A program made the position numbers and the translations under genes. This document shows positions 1-7,552 of a stretch of 64,000 nt of DNA, in pieces. Below the pieces are notes generated by a model that made no database searches, had not been told where the DNA came from, and worked only from the letters and a program-made list of their open reading frames with translations. The DNA is from Pseudomonas vanderleydeniana (GTDB lineage: Bacteria; Pseudomonadota; Gammaproteobacteria; Pseudomonadales; Pseudomonadaceae): assembly GCF_014268755.2 (NCBI RefSeq), contig NZ_CP077093.1, forward strand, positions 2,096,001-2,160,000, in the 5' to 3' direction. The stretch's first letter is position 1. Each line of letters begins with the position of its first letter.

Positions 1-711
1 GAAGACTCCGTGGTACTCGACCAGGCCCAGGCCCCAGCCGATCAGGGTGACGCTGATGATGCTGATCAGGATGGCGCCGAAGACCCGGTGATAGCTGAGG
101 ATCGCGATCATCAGGAAGCACACCGCGGCCAGCAGCGGGCCGGGCTCATGCAGGGCGCCGAGGCGGATCAGCGTGGCCGGGCTGGCGACGACGATGCCGG
201 CGGTCTTCAGGCCGATGAGTCCGAGGAACAGGCCGACGCCTGCGCCCATGGCATGGCGCAGGCTTACCGGAATGCTGTTGAGCAGCCACTCGCGGACCCG
301 CGACAGGGTCAGGGCCATGAACAGCACGCCGGAAATGAACACCGCGCCGAGGGCGGTTTCCCAGTGGTAGCCCAGGGTGCCGACCACGGTGTAGGTGAAG
401 AAGGCATTGAGTCCCATGCCGGGGGCCAGGCCCACCGGCCAGTTGGCATAGAGCCCCATCAGCAGGCAGCCCAGGGCGGCGGCGATGCAGGTGGCGACGA
501 AGGCGGCGCCATGATCGATGCCGGCGTCGGCCATGATGTTCGGATTGACGAAGATGATGTAGGCCATGGTGATGAAGGTGGTCACCCCGGCGATCAGTTC
601 GGTCCTGACCGTGGTGCCATGCTGTCTGAGCCTGAACAGGCGGTCCAGCAGGCCGCTGCTCGAAGGCGGCGAGAGATCCAGCGTGGGTGCTTCGGATTTG
701 CGGCTTTCCAC
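1..711 (-). CDS. NCS2-family purine permease, N-terminal part (cut by window edge)
   Basis: The visible 237 codons are the N-terminal half of an inner-membrane purine/H+ symporter of the NCS2 AzgA/guanine-hypoxanthine branch. A short cytoplasmic leader is followed by several hydrophobic helices. The stretches GVTTFITMAYIIFVNP (first helix) and GAGVGLFLGLIGLK are typical of this branch rather than the UraA branch. I chose the GTG at 711 because GAGGAG lies just upstream and the protein begins MESRKSEAP. The reading frame is still open at base 1, so the C-terminal half lies outside the window. Substrate (adenine, guanine or hypoxanthine) cannot be told from this half. Confidence 0.85.
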   Translation of the reverse strand, partial: MESRKSEAPTLDLSPPSSSGLLDRLFRLRQHGTTVRTELIAGVTTFITMAYIIFVNPNIMADAGIDHGAAFVATCIAAALGCLLMGLYANWPVGLAPGMGLNAFFTYTVVGTLGYHWETALGAVFISGVLFMALTLSRVREWLLNSIPVSLRHAMGAGVGLFLGLIGLKTAGIVVASPATLIRLGALHEPGPLLAAVCFLMIAILSYHRVFGAILISIISVTLIGWGLGLVEYHGVF

Positions 712-1057
712 AGCGAGTACTCCTCAAGCGTTTTATTGTTATTTCCAGGGGCGGACGACGACGTCGTGATTGCGGCCCTGTGAGGGAGTGCGGATTTTTG
801 ACCGAAAGGTCAGGATCGCACACGAAGCGGATTATGCTTTTGTATACAAATAAAGCAAATAATGTTTTTGATAGTGTGTGCGATGTTTCGAGGGGGCGGG
901 CTATATGGGGCAGGGAGTCTTGAGAGCGTCAAGTGCTTCGCGGATGAACCGGGGCGCCGGACCGCCGGCTCCCACCGTTTTGTGGTGGCCCACAGTTTCC
1001 GTGTCCAACGCGATCGCCGTGGGAGCCGGATTCATCCGCGAAGCTTTCAGGAGCTTG
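712..1057. other. 346-bp gene-free stretch carrying a REPIN
   Basis: No credible gene is seen between the permease start and the end of the MarR gene. The left part (about 780-900) is AT-richer and probably holds the permease promoter. The right part is the REPIN listed separately. Short open frames here run through the REPIN and have no ribosome binding sites. Confidence 0.6.
935..1044. repeat. REPIN (inverted REP doublet)
   Basis: Two REP units face each other. GCTTCGCGGATGAACC...CCGGCTCCCAC occupies the left side, and GTGGGAGCCGGATTCATCCG followed by CGAAGC (ending at 1044) the right. The units are near-perfect reverse complements around a roughly 50-bp centre. This is the mobile non-coding palindromic repeat of fluorescent pseudomonads, moved in trans by RAYT transposases. 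No RAYT gene is in the window. Confidence 0.85.
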
Positions 1058-1498
1058 TCAGGCCAACCGGCTGTCACCCAATGCCCGATTGACCGCCATC
1101 CAGCCATCCACCGCTGCTTCGCCGGCCTGGGAAAAGGCCCTCTGCAGCAACTTGACCTGCTCGCGGCGCAGCGATTCTTCCAGGCTGGTGCCATCGTTGG
1201 TTAGGCACAGCAGGCGTTTGCGCTTGTCCGTGGGCGAGGCAACGCTTTGCACCAGGCCCATTTCAGTCAGTTGGCGCAACGGCATGTTCAACGCCTGCTT
1301 GCTCACGCCCAGCCGATCCAGCAGTTCCTTGACGCTGAGATCCGGATAGCGCCCGATGAAAAACACGATCCGCTGGTGTACCCGGCTCAGGCCACGACGT
1401 TCGAGCATTTCATCGGCCTTGGCGGTGAACGCCTGGTAGCCGAAGAAAAACGCCTCCATGGCGTCCTGCTGGGTGTTGGAGTTTTTAAGGTCAAGCAT
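1058..1498 (-). CDS. MarR-family transcriptional regulator
   Basis: Winged-helix repressor. The segment HQRIVFFIGRYPDLSVKELL followed by LGVSKQALNMPLRQL is the MarR recognition helix region, and SPTDKRKRLLCLT is the wing with its conserved D-R-K/R signature. The frame stays open up to 1561, but that extension reads through two operator-like palindromes. The start is therefore the ATG at 1498 (inside the proximal palindrome) or the ATG at 1459, which has an AGGA 5 nt upstream; the latter is quite possible. It is divergent from the aminotransferase at 1582, the usual arrangement of a MarR protein and its target. The ligand is unknown. Confidence 0.85.
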   Translation of the reverse strand: MLDLKNSNTQQDAMEAFFFGYQAFTAKADEMLERRGLSRVHQRIVFFIGRYPDLSVKELLDRLGVSKQALNMPLRQLTEMGLVQSVASPTDKRKRLLCLTNDGTSLEESLRREQVKLLQRAFSQAGEAAVDGWMAVNRALGDSRLA

Positions 1499-1504
1499 AT
1501 TGAC
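1490..1504. promoter_or_regulatory. Operator-like palindrome, copy 1
   Basis: Perfect dyad GTCAA-GCATA-TTGAC (5-bp arms, 5-bp spacer). It overlaps a candidate ATG of the MarR gene and a TTGACG (1500-1505) that could be a -35 element, with TAATTT at 1524-1529 as -10, for the divergent aminotransferase gene. Binding by the MarR protein is inferred from position and symmetry. Confidence 0.6.
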
Positions 1505-1531
1505 GTATTGGTCCGTGGCGTCGTAATTTCG

Positions 1532-1546
1532 GTCAAGTAGTTTGAC
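1532..1546. promoter_or_regulatory. Operator-like palindrome, copy 2
   Basis: Second perfect dyad GTCAA-GTAGT-TTGAC, same arms and spacer length as copy 1. The centres are 42 bp apart, four turns of B-DNA, so two dimers would sit on the same face of the helix. It lies 35 bp before the aminotransferase start. Together the copies form a tandem site well placed to control both divergent genes. Confidence 0.6.
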
Positions 1547-1581
1547 GTATTTTCCTTTCACTCCGCTACCGGTGACCTGTC

Positions 1582-2748
1582 ATGGCCTTCTCCGAACGTG
1601 TTACGCGTCTCAAAAGCTCGCTGATTCGTGAAATCCTCGCTGCTGCCCAGCGTCCCGAGGTGATGTCGTTTGCTGGCGGCCTGCCGGCCGAGGCCATGTT
1701 GCCGACACTGGAGTGGGAGGGCATGCCGAGGACGATGGGGCAATACGGCATGAGCGAAGGCGAGCCGGCCTTGCGCGAAGCGTTGGCGGCCCAGGCGCGA
1801 GCCCTGGGGGTCGACTGCCAGGCCAGCCAGGTGCTGGTGCTCGGTGGTTCGCAGCAGGCCCTCGATCTGGCCGCCAAGCTGCACATCGACAAGGGCACCG
1901 AGATCCTGCTGGAGGCGCCGACCTACCTCGCGGCCCTGCAGATCTTCCAGTTGTTCGGGGCCGATTGCCTGAGTATTCCCCGGGAGCGGGACGGGCCCGA
2001 CCTGCAGCAGTTGCGTGCGCGCCTGGAACAACACCGGCCGGCGTTCATCTATCTGATCCCGACCTTCCAGAACCCTTCGGGCGTCTGCTACAGCGAGGCC
2101 AAGCGTGCTGGCGTCGCGGCGTTGCTGGATGAGTTCGGCGTGACCCTGATCGAGGACGAACCCTATCGTGAGCTCAGCTACGATGGTGTCGATGCGGTAC
2201 CGATCGTTGCCCGCCTGGAGAAGGCCAGCTGGATCTATACCGGCACGGTGTCCAAGACCCTGGCGCCCGGGCTGCGGGTCGGCTACCTGATTGCCAGTCC
2301 CGACCTGTTCCCGCACCTGCTCAAGCTCAAGCAGTCGGCAGACCTGCATACCAACCGTGTCGGCCAGTGGCAGGCATTGCAGTGGATCGGCACGGAAAAG
2401 TACCGCCAGCACCTGCTGGAACTGCGTGATTTCTACCGGATCCGCCGGGATGCGTTTGCCGCGGCACTGGAGCGGCATTTCTCCGACCTGGCCGAATGGC
2501 AGGTGCCGCAGGGCGGGCTGTTTTTCTGGCTGACCCTCAAGCAACCGCTCGATACCCGGACCTTGCTCGACGCCGCCCTGGCCCGCGATGTCGCCTTCAT
2601 GCCCGGCGAGCCGTTTTTTGCCGAACCGGAGCGTAATCCGGGTAATCTGCGTCTGAATTTCAGTCATATCGCGCCGGAGCGCCTGGACGAAGGTCTGGGG
2701 CGACTGGCCGCTGTCATACGTCACGCACAGGCCGCGCAAGCGGCTTAA
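1582..2748 (+). CDS. PLP-dependent aminotransferase, fold type I (2-aminoadipate/kynurenine aminotransferase-like)
   Basis: A 388-residue cytoplasmic aminotransferase of the stand-alone class-I group related to MocR effector domains and to 2-aminoadipate/kynurenine aminotransferases. The PLP Schiff-base lysine is K225 in TVSKTLAPGLRVGY. The cofactor-binding NPSG and DEPYREL motifs are present upstream and the glycine-rich GGSQQALDL segment contacts the phosphate. It has no N-terminal GntR domain. It is divergent from the MarR gene, with twin operators between, and is followed 11 bp later by a glutathione transferase gene, so the two are probably co-transcribed. The amino-acid substrate is not deducible. 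Confidence 0.88.
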   Translation: MAFSERVTRLKSSLIREILAAAQRPEVMSFAGGLPAEAMLPTLEWEGMPRTMGQYGMSEGEPALREALAAQARALGVDCQASQVLVLGGSQQALDLAAKLHIDKGTEILLEAPTYLAALQIFQLFGADCLSIPRERDGPDLQQLRARLEQHRPAFIYLIPTFQNPSGVCYSEAKRAGVAALLDEFGVTLIEDEPYRELSYDGVDAVPIVARLEKASWIYTGTVSKTLAPGLRVGYLIASPDLFPHLLKLKQSADLHTNRVGQWQALQWIGTEKYRQHLLELRDFYRIRRDAFAAALERHFSDLAEWQVPQGGLFFWLTLKQPLDTRTLLDAALARDVAFMPGEPFFAEPERNPGNLRLNFSHIAPERLDEGLGRLAAVIRHAQAAQAA

Positions 2749-2759
2749 GGGGGAGGGCC

Positions 2760-3362
2760 ATGCATAAGGTTTATGGGGATTACCAGTCGGGCAACTGCTA
2801 CAAGATCAAGCTGATGCTGCACCTGTTGGGCCAGGAGTACCGCTGGCATCCGGTAGATATCCTCAAGGGTGACACCGAGACGCCGGAGTTTCTGGCGAAG
2901 AACCCCAACGGCAAGGTCCCGGTGCTTGAGCTGGAAGATGGCACCTGCCTGTGGGAGTCCAATGCCATCCTCAACTTCCTGGCCGATGGCAGCGAGTTCC
3001 TGCCGACCGAGCCGCGCCTGCGCACCCAAGTGCTGCAATGGCAGTTCTTCGAGCAGTACAGCCATGAACCCTACATCGCGGTGGCGCGTTTCATCGAGTT
3101 CTACCTGGGACTGCCCGAAGAGCGGCGCGAGGAGTACCTCAAGCTGCAGAAGCGCGGGCACAAGGCCCTGAAGGTGATGGAAAAGCAGTTGCAGCAGACG
3201 CCGTACCTGGTCGGCGAGCATTACTCGATCGCCGACATCGCCTTGTATGCCTACACCCATGTTGCCCATCAGGGCGGTTTCGACCTGAGTGCCTATCCGG
3301 CCATCCAGGCGTGGCTGCAGCGAGTGGCGAGCCATCCCCGGCACGTGACGATGGAGGGCTGA
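2760..3362 (+). CDS. Glutathione S-transferase family protein
   Basis: Two-domain GST of 200 residues. The N-terminal thioredoxin-like domain (about 1-80) contains SGNCYKIKLML, where Ser/Cys would contact the glutathione thiol, the cis-proline loop GKVPVLEL and ESNAIL for binding of the gamma-glutamyl group. The helical C-terminal domain has the N-capping motif YSIADIALYAYTHV. It follows the aminotransferase gene closely and has GGGAGGGCC as ribosome binding site. A detoxification or redox role is likely; the substrate is unknown. Confidence 0.88.
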   Translation: MHKVYGDYQSGNCYKIKLMLHLLGQEYRWHPVDILKGDTETPEFLAKNPNGKVPVLELEDGTCLWESNAILNFLADGSEFLPTEPRLRTQVLQWQFFEQYSHEPYIAVARFIEFYLGLPEERREEYLKLQKRGHKALKVMEKQLQQTPYLVGEHYSIADIALYAYTHVAHQGGFDLSAYPAIQAWLQRVASHPRHVTMEG

Positions 3363-3367
3363 TCGAT

Positions 3368-3410
3368 CGCCCCGGGCACCCGGCAGGTGCCAGGCTCCCG
3401 GGGCGTCGTT
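3368..3410. terminator. Hairpin between convergent GST and glutaredoxin genes
   Basis: Arms CGCCCCGGG (3368-3376) and CCCGGGGCG (3397-3405) form a 9-bp perfect stem around a smaller GC-rich hairpin. It lies between two convergent stop codons. The U-tract is poor, so termination is probable rather than certain. Confidence 0.5.
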
Positions 3411-3782
3411 TCAGGCGGCGGCGAAGCGCTTGTCCAGGTAGTCGATGATCACCTTGGATTCGTACATCCAGGTGGTCTGGCCGTTTTCCTCGATACGCAG
3501 GCACGGCACCTTGATCCTGCCACCCTGCTCGAGCAGGGTCTGGCGATCCTGTTCGTTGTTCTTCGCATCACGCAGGGCCACCGGCACGTTCAGGCGATGC
3601 AGGGTGCGGCGGGTCTTGACGCAGAATGGGCAGGCGTGGAACTGGTACAGGGTCAGGCCCTTGGCGGCGGCGTCCACCTTGGCCTGGTCCTGTGCACTGC
3701 GTTTCTGCTTGCGTGGGCGGGTGATGAGGTCGATGAGGATGATGAGCTGGCCCAGGCCGACTCGAAGGGCTTTGACTAACAC
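3411..3782 (-). CDS. Glutaredoxin-like protein with N-terminal membrane segment
   Basis: 123 residues. A hydrophobic stretch (about residues 5-21, LGQLIILIDLI) precedes a basic segment and then a glutaredoxin fold. The redox motif CPFC sits in FHACPFCVKTRRTLHRL, the cis-proline in GRIKVPCLRIEE, and YESKVIIDYLDKRF closes the fold. The N-terminal hydrophobic segment suggests attachment to the inner membrane with the redox domain in the cytoplasm. It is convergent with the GST gene. The physiological target is unknown. Confidence 0.88.
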   Translation of the reverse strand: MLVKALRVGLGQLIILIDLITRPRKQKRSAQDQAKVDAAAKGLTLYQFHACPFCVKTRRTLHRLNVPVALRDAKNNEQDRQTLLEQGGRIKVPCLRIEENGQTTWMYESKVIIDYLDKRFAAA

Positions 3783-3838
3783 GGGATAGCCTCGTGGGCG
3801 GTGGAGAAGGCGGGCAGCTTACCTGATTTTCCCCAGGC

Positions 3839-3866
3839 AAAAAAAACCGGCGATGAACGCCGGTTT
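3839..3866 (-). terminator. Rho-independent terminator downstream of folE
   Basis: On the minus strand AAACCGGCG and CGCCGGTTT (9 bp) close a short loop and run into a long T-tract. It lies 18 bp past the folE stop codon and fits an intrinsic terminator of that gene. Confidence 0.85.
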
Positions 3867-3883
3867 CTTCAATTCGCCCGGTG

Positions 3884-4429
3884 TTACTTGATCAGGGCGA
3901 GGAATTCGCTGCGAGTTGCCGCGTTCTCACGGAATTCACCGAGCATCACCGAGGTGATCATCGACGAGTTCTGCTTCTCGACACCACGCATCATCATGCA
4001 CATGTGCTTGGCCTCGATCACCACGGCCACGCCCAGGGCACCGGTCACCTGCTGGACCGCGTCGGCGATCTGGCGGCTGAGGTTTTCCTGGATCTGCAGG
4101 CGGCGGGCGTACATGTCGACGATCCGCGCGACCTTCGACAGGCCCAGCACCTTGCCGCTCGGGATGTAGGCCACGTGGGCCTTGCCGATGAAGGGCAGCA
4201 GGTGGTGTTCGCACAGCGAGTAGAGCTCGATGTCCTTGACCAGAACCATTTCGCTGTTATCGGAGCTGAACAAGGCACCGTTGGTGACTTCTTCCAGGGT
4301 CTGTTGATAACCGCGGCAAAGGTACTGCATGGCTTTGGCGGCACGCTTTGGCGTGTCGAGCAAACCCTCGCGGGAAACGTCCTCGCCGAGTTGACCGAGG
4401 ATCGCCGTGTAATTCTGTTCCAGGGACAT
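3884..4429 (-). CDS. folE: GTP cyclohydrolase I (FolE type I)
   Basis: Converts GTP to 7,8-dihydroneopterin triphosphate, the first step to folate and pterins. 181 residues. Zinc ligands are visible as C73 and H76 in [10 protein letters not shown] and C144 in [10 protein letters not shown]. The tunnel-fold motif [16 protein letters not shown] is intact. From memory, pseudomonads carry more than one folE; the length and the neighbouring smr, isochorismatase and prmB genes match the locus called folE2 in P. aeruginosa, although the enzyme is type I and not the zinc-independent FolE2/type IB family. It has its own terminator. Confidence 0.93.
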   Translation of the reverse strand: MSLEQNYTAILGQLGEDVSREGLLDTPKRAAKAMQYLCRGYQQTLEEVTNGALFSSDNSEMVLVKDIELYSLCEHHLLPFIGKAHVAYIPSGKVLGLSKVARIVDMYARRLQIQENLSRQIADAVQQVTGALGVAVVIEAKHMCMMMRGVEKQNSSMITSVMLGEFRENAATRSEFLALIK

Positions 4430-4507
4430 GAATCTACCTGTGGGAGTTTACGCAAAGGCCAAGGATACGGCGGCTGGCAGCCGCCTGCAAATTCGATGAC
4501 GGTCCGG

Positions 4508-5065
4508 TTACTCGTCGCGGCCTTCCATCATCGTCCGCTTGAGCATCACATACACCGCTCCAGCCCCGCCGTGGCGGGCCTGGCAGGACGTGAAACCGAG
4601 TACCTGGGCGTGCTGGCGCAGCCAGGTGTTGACGTGGCTCTTGATCATCGGGCGCTTGCCGTCCAGGCGCACGGCCTTGCCGTGGGTGACGCGCACGCAA
4701 CGGATTTCGAACTTCGTCGCTTCGGCCAGAAACGCCCAAAGGGTTTCCCGGGCCTTTTCCACGGTCATGCCATGCAGGTCGAGGCTGCCTTCGAACGGGA
4801 TCTGGCCGGCCTTGAGCTTGCGCATCTGGCTTTCCTGCACACCGTCACGGGACCAGTACAGCTCGTCCTCGGGGCCGACATCGATCACGAACTGGTCGGA
4901 CAGGCCGTCCACCGTGGTGACTTCACTGCGCACGGTGGCCGCCTGGCGCAGCTTGGCCAGTTGGGCGCGGTCGGACTTGGGCTTGCCGGTATCGGCACGA
5001 TCGTGCTTGATCGGCTTTACACCGCGGATTTCGCTTTGAAACAGGGAAAAATCGTCGTCTTGCAT
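4508..5065 (-). CDS. Smr-domain (MutS2 C-terminal-like) protein
   Basis: A 185-residue protein ending in a Smr domain. LDLHGMTVEKARETL is the L-D-L-H-G signature, and THGKAVRLDG plus VNTWLRQH complete the nuclease-like fold. The N-terminal 80 residues are charged and predicted flexible (MQDDDFSLFQ). The start at 5065 is preferred over one 33 nt upstream because CGGAG lies 7 nt before it. It resembles the stand-alone YdaL/SmrA type, which nick or cleave DNA or RNA; a role in ribosome rescue or DNA repair is possible. It lies 78 bp upstream of folE on the same strand. Confidence 0.88.
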   Translation of the reverse strand: MQDDDFSLFQSEIRGVKPIKHDRADTGKPKSDRAQLAKLRQAATVRSEVTTVDGLSDQFVIDVGPEDELYWSRDGVQESQMRKLKAGQIPFEGSLDLHGMTVEKARETLWAFLAEATKFEIRCVRVTHGKAVRLDGKRPMIKSHVNTWLRQHAQVLGFTSCQARHGGAGAVYVMLKRTMMEGRDE

Positions 5066-5141
5066 GTCAGTCTCCGCAGGAACCGCCAGTTTACCCAAGT
5101 GGTGGGCTTCACGTCACAGGCGATTCCTGGAAGACCCCGGG

Positions 5142-5465
5142 TCAGTCGTGCTTTTTCATCAGGTGCGGGGCCATGTTCAACGACTGGCCGCGACGCATCC
5201 GCCGACGGCAGCGGCGCCACAGCCACACACCGACGTACAGCACCAGCAACCCCAGCACCAGGATCACCGTCGAGGCGCCCGGGTTGGTGTTCAGCTCCCC
5301 CATGGCCGGGGCGTGCCCCAGCAGGCTGGCGATACCGGCCATCGTCATCAGTACGCCGAAAGTCGCCAGCAGCGCCGCGAAACCGGCGCCCAGACGCGAA
5401 CGCCAATTGCTCTCGCCCTTGGGGCGCAGTCGGCGGGCGTCGAATCCATCATCGGATATCTTCAT
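5142..5465 (-). CDS. Small two-helix membrane protein of unknown function
   Basis: 107 residues. Two hydrophobic helices (about 27-49, AALLATFGVLMTMAGIASLL, and about 64-84, STVILVLGLLVLYVGVWLW) are followed by an arginine-rich tail. By the positive-inside rule both termini face the cytoplasm. I recognise no domain. It lies upstream of the smr gene on the same strand and could be co-transcribed with it. Confidence 0.7.
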   Translation of the reverse strand: MKISDDGFDARRLRPKGESNWRSRLGAGFAALLATFGVLMTMAGIASLLGHAPAMGELNTNPGASTVILVLGLLVLYVGVWLWRRCRRRMRRGQSLNMAPHLMKKHD

Positions 5466-5597
5466 TCCGATTTCCTCTTTGATTATCGGCCGTTCGACCG
5501 GGAGATGGTCGGCTTGTTCCGGAGGCGGTGGGGAAATCGGAGAATGAGTGGGGCGCTAACGGATGGGCGGTCGTCCGGATCGCCCATTCCGGTTGGC

Positions 5598-6188
5598 TCA
5601 GATCAGGTCTCTGGTCAGTGCCAGGGTGGCGAAATTGTCGGCCATGATTGCCATCTCGGTACGCTGAACCTGGGCGGCACTGATGATCTCGCCCTTGTGG
5701 GGCAGGTCGCGGGTGGCGCAGGCATCTTCCACCAGGGTGCAGCGGAAACCCAGGTTCTTGGCGGCGCGTACGGTGGTGCTGACGCTGGAGTGGCTCATGA
5801 AACCGCAGACGATCAGGTCCAGCGGGCCGAGGTCCTGCAGCTGTTTTTCCAGGCCGGTGCCATGGAAGGCGCTGGGCAGCAGTTTGCCGATCAGTGTTTC
5901 GTCACCCTGGGGCTCGAGGCCTGGAATGAACTGGCCGCGTTCGCCCTGTGGATCGAACAGGCCGCCAACGGTACCCAGGTGGCGGACGTGCACGATCGGC
6001 CGGCCGGCTGCGCGGGCGGCAGCGAGCAGCTGCTTGATGTTGTCGACGGCTTCCTGCATGCCGGACAACGCGAGCGGGCCGCTGAGATATTCTTTCTGGG
6101 CGTCGATGATCAACAGGGTGGCGTGGTTCAGATTGGCTGCTGCGTAACCTCGGCCACTGAGTTGAAACATCGTCTTTGGAACGGACAT
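5598..6188 (-). CDS. Isochorismatase-like hydrolase lacking the usual catalytic cysteine
   Basis: 196-residue alpha/beta hydrolase of the isochorismatase/cysteine-hydrolase superfamily. The catalytic aspartate is D29 in LLIIDAQKEY and the lysine is K102 in IGKLLPSAF. The nucleophile loop reads GFMSHSSVSTTVRAA, with Ser135 where amidase members carry cysteine. True isochorismatases also lack the cysteine, so it may be a vinyl-ether hydrolase or something else rather than an amidase. Nothing else in its neighbourhood suggests siderophore or phenazine synthesis. The length is normal and the fold motifs are intact. Confidence 0.85.
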   Translation of the reverse strand: MSVPKTMFQLSGRGYAAANLNHATLLIIDAQKEYLSGPLALSGMQEAVDNIKQLLAAARAAGRPIVHVRHLGTVGGLFDPQGERGQFIPGLEPQGDETLIGKLLPSAFHGTGLEKQLQDLGPLDLIVCGFMSHSSVSTTVRAAKNLGFRCTLVEDACATRDLPHKGEIISAAQVQRTEMAIMADNFATLALTRDLI

Positions 6189-6406
6189 TCGGGGGGCTCC
6201 TGTGCGTGGGGCTTTTGCCTATTGTCCTCCGGCTGAGCGTTTATGTGAATCGCTACCGACGCAGGCGCCGTGGTTACTGGCTTGCAGCCATGTCAATAGA
6301 AGACTGCCAGAGGGCGGAAAGTGGGCGATGATGTCTTTTTGCCTTGTTTCCACCCGGCGTCCGTTTGGCTGTTAGAATCGCCCGTCGTTTTTTCAGGAGT
6401 CTACCC

Positions 6407-7315
6407 GTGATCACTTCCCGCCTGCGCACCCTGCGCGACCACATCCGTTGGGCTGTCAGCCGTTTTCACGGTGCGGAGCTGTTTTTCGGCCATGGTACCG
6501 ACAACGCCTGGGACGAGGCTCGGCAACTGGTGCTGGGCGCCTTGAACCTGCCTTGGGAAATTGCCGACAGCTACCTTGACTGCCGGCTGGAAGACGACGA
6601 GCTGACCCACCTGCAGCACCTGCTCAAGCGTCGCATCCAAGACCGCGTGCCGACCGCCTACCTGCTGGGCGAGGCCTGGTTCTGCGGGCTGCCGTTCATT
6701 GTCGACGAGCGCGTGCTGATCCCGCGTTCACCGATCGGCGAGCTGATCGAAAGCCGCTTTGCCCCCTGGCTGGGTGCGGAGCCGGCGCGCATTCTCGACC
6801 TGTGCACCGGCTCGGGCTGCATCGGCATTGCCTGTGCCTATGAGTTCGAAGAGGCGGAGGTGGTGCTGGCAGACCTGTCCTTCGAGGCCCTGGAGGTGGC
6901 GAACCGCAACATCGAGCGCCATGGTGTCGATGAGCGCGTGTTCACGGTCCAGGGCGACGGTTTCGACGGTTTGCCGGGGCAGCGTTTCGACCTGATCGTC
7001 TCCAACCCGCCGTATGTCGATGCCGAGGACTTTGCCGACATGCCTGCGGAATACCAGCATGAGCCGGAGCTGGGCCTGGCATGTGGCGACGATGGCCTGA
7101 ACCTGGTGCGGCGGATGCTGGCCGAGGCGGCGGATCACCTGACCGAGAAGGGCCTGCTGATCGTCGAGGTGGGTAACAGCCAGGTGCACGTCGAGGCGTT
7201 GTACCCGGAAGTGGACTTTGCCTGGCTGGACTTCGAGCGGGGCGGGCATGGGGTGTTCATGCTGACGGCGCAGCAGTGCCGCGAGCACCAGGCGCTGTTT
7301 GCCTCGAGGATCTAG
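6407..7315 (+). CDS. prmB: Ribosomal protein L3 N5-glutamine methyltransferase
   Basis: SAM-dependent methyltransferase that modifies a glutamine of ribosomal protein L3. The SAM loop [15 protein letters not shown] and the catalytic NPPY in [15 protein letters not shown] are intact. The N-terminal helical domain with [15 protein letters not shown] distinguishes PrmB from PrmC. The start is the GTG at 6407, supported by CAGGAG seven bases upstream; the frame is open further upstream but without a ribosome site. 302 residues. From memory the prmB-aroC neighbourhood is widely conserved in gamma-proteobacteria. Confidence 0.93.
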   Translation: MITSRLRTLRDHIRWAVSRFHGAELFFGHGTDNAWDEARQLVLGALNLPWEIADSYLDCRLEDDELTHLQHLLKRRIQDRVPTAYLLGEAWFCGLPFIVDERVLIPRSPIGELIESRFAPWLGAEPARILDLCTGSGCIGIACAYEFEEAEVVLADLSFEALEVANRNIERHGVDERVFTVQGDGFDGLPGQRFDLIVSNPPYVDAEDFADMPAEYQHEPELGLACGDDGLNLVRRMLAEAADHLTEKGLLIVEVGNSQVHVEALYPEVDFAWLDFERGGHGVFMLTAQQCREHQALFASRI

Positions 7316-7322
7316 GTTACCC

Positions 7323-7509
7323 GTTCGCGGATAAATCCTGCTCCCACAGAGATCGTGCTGAACATGCATTCTGTGCCCGGCAAACCGTGGGAGCCAACTG
7401 TCTTTAACCCGCAACTGATGAGCGGCACAACAGGCTCCCCGGAAGTACGGCAGTGATCACCTGGCTGGCGTACGCCGCCAAACCGTGGGAGCCGGATTCA
7501 TCCGCGAAC
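7323..7509. repeat. Widely spaced inverted REP pair
   Basis: GTTCGCGGATAAATCCTGCT followed by CCCAC (7323-7347) and, inverted, GTGGGAGCCGGATTCATCCG followed by CGAAC (7485-7509). A third, degenerate GTGGGAGCC occurs near 7389. The spacing of about 137 bp is longer than in the other REPINs here. The element fills the gap between prmB and the next, convergent gene. Confidence 0.75.
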
Positions 7510-7552
7510 AGCTGAAGGCGGTCATCCAACTGAATGGGTGGTGCCCATCGGT

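Noticed and set aside
935..1044. CRISPR-like or transposon terminal repeats
   Set aside because: The repeats are inverted pairs of a REP core, not regularly spaced direct repeats, and no transposase or target duplication is present.
3881..5482. 533-codon open frame on the plus strand opposite folE and smr
   Set aside because: It is antisense to two well-supported genes, has low-complexity His/Ala/Arg text and no ribosome site; it is a shadow of GC-rich codon bias.
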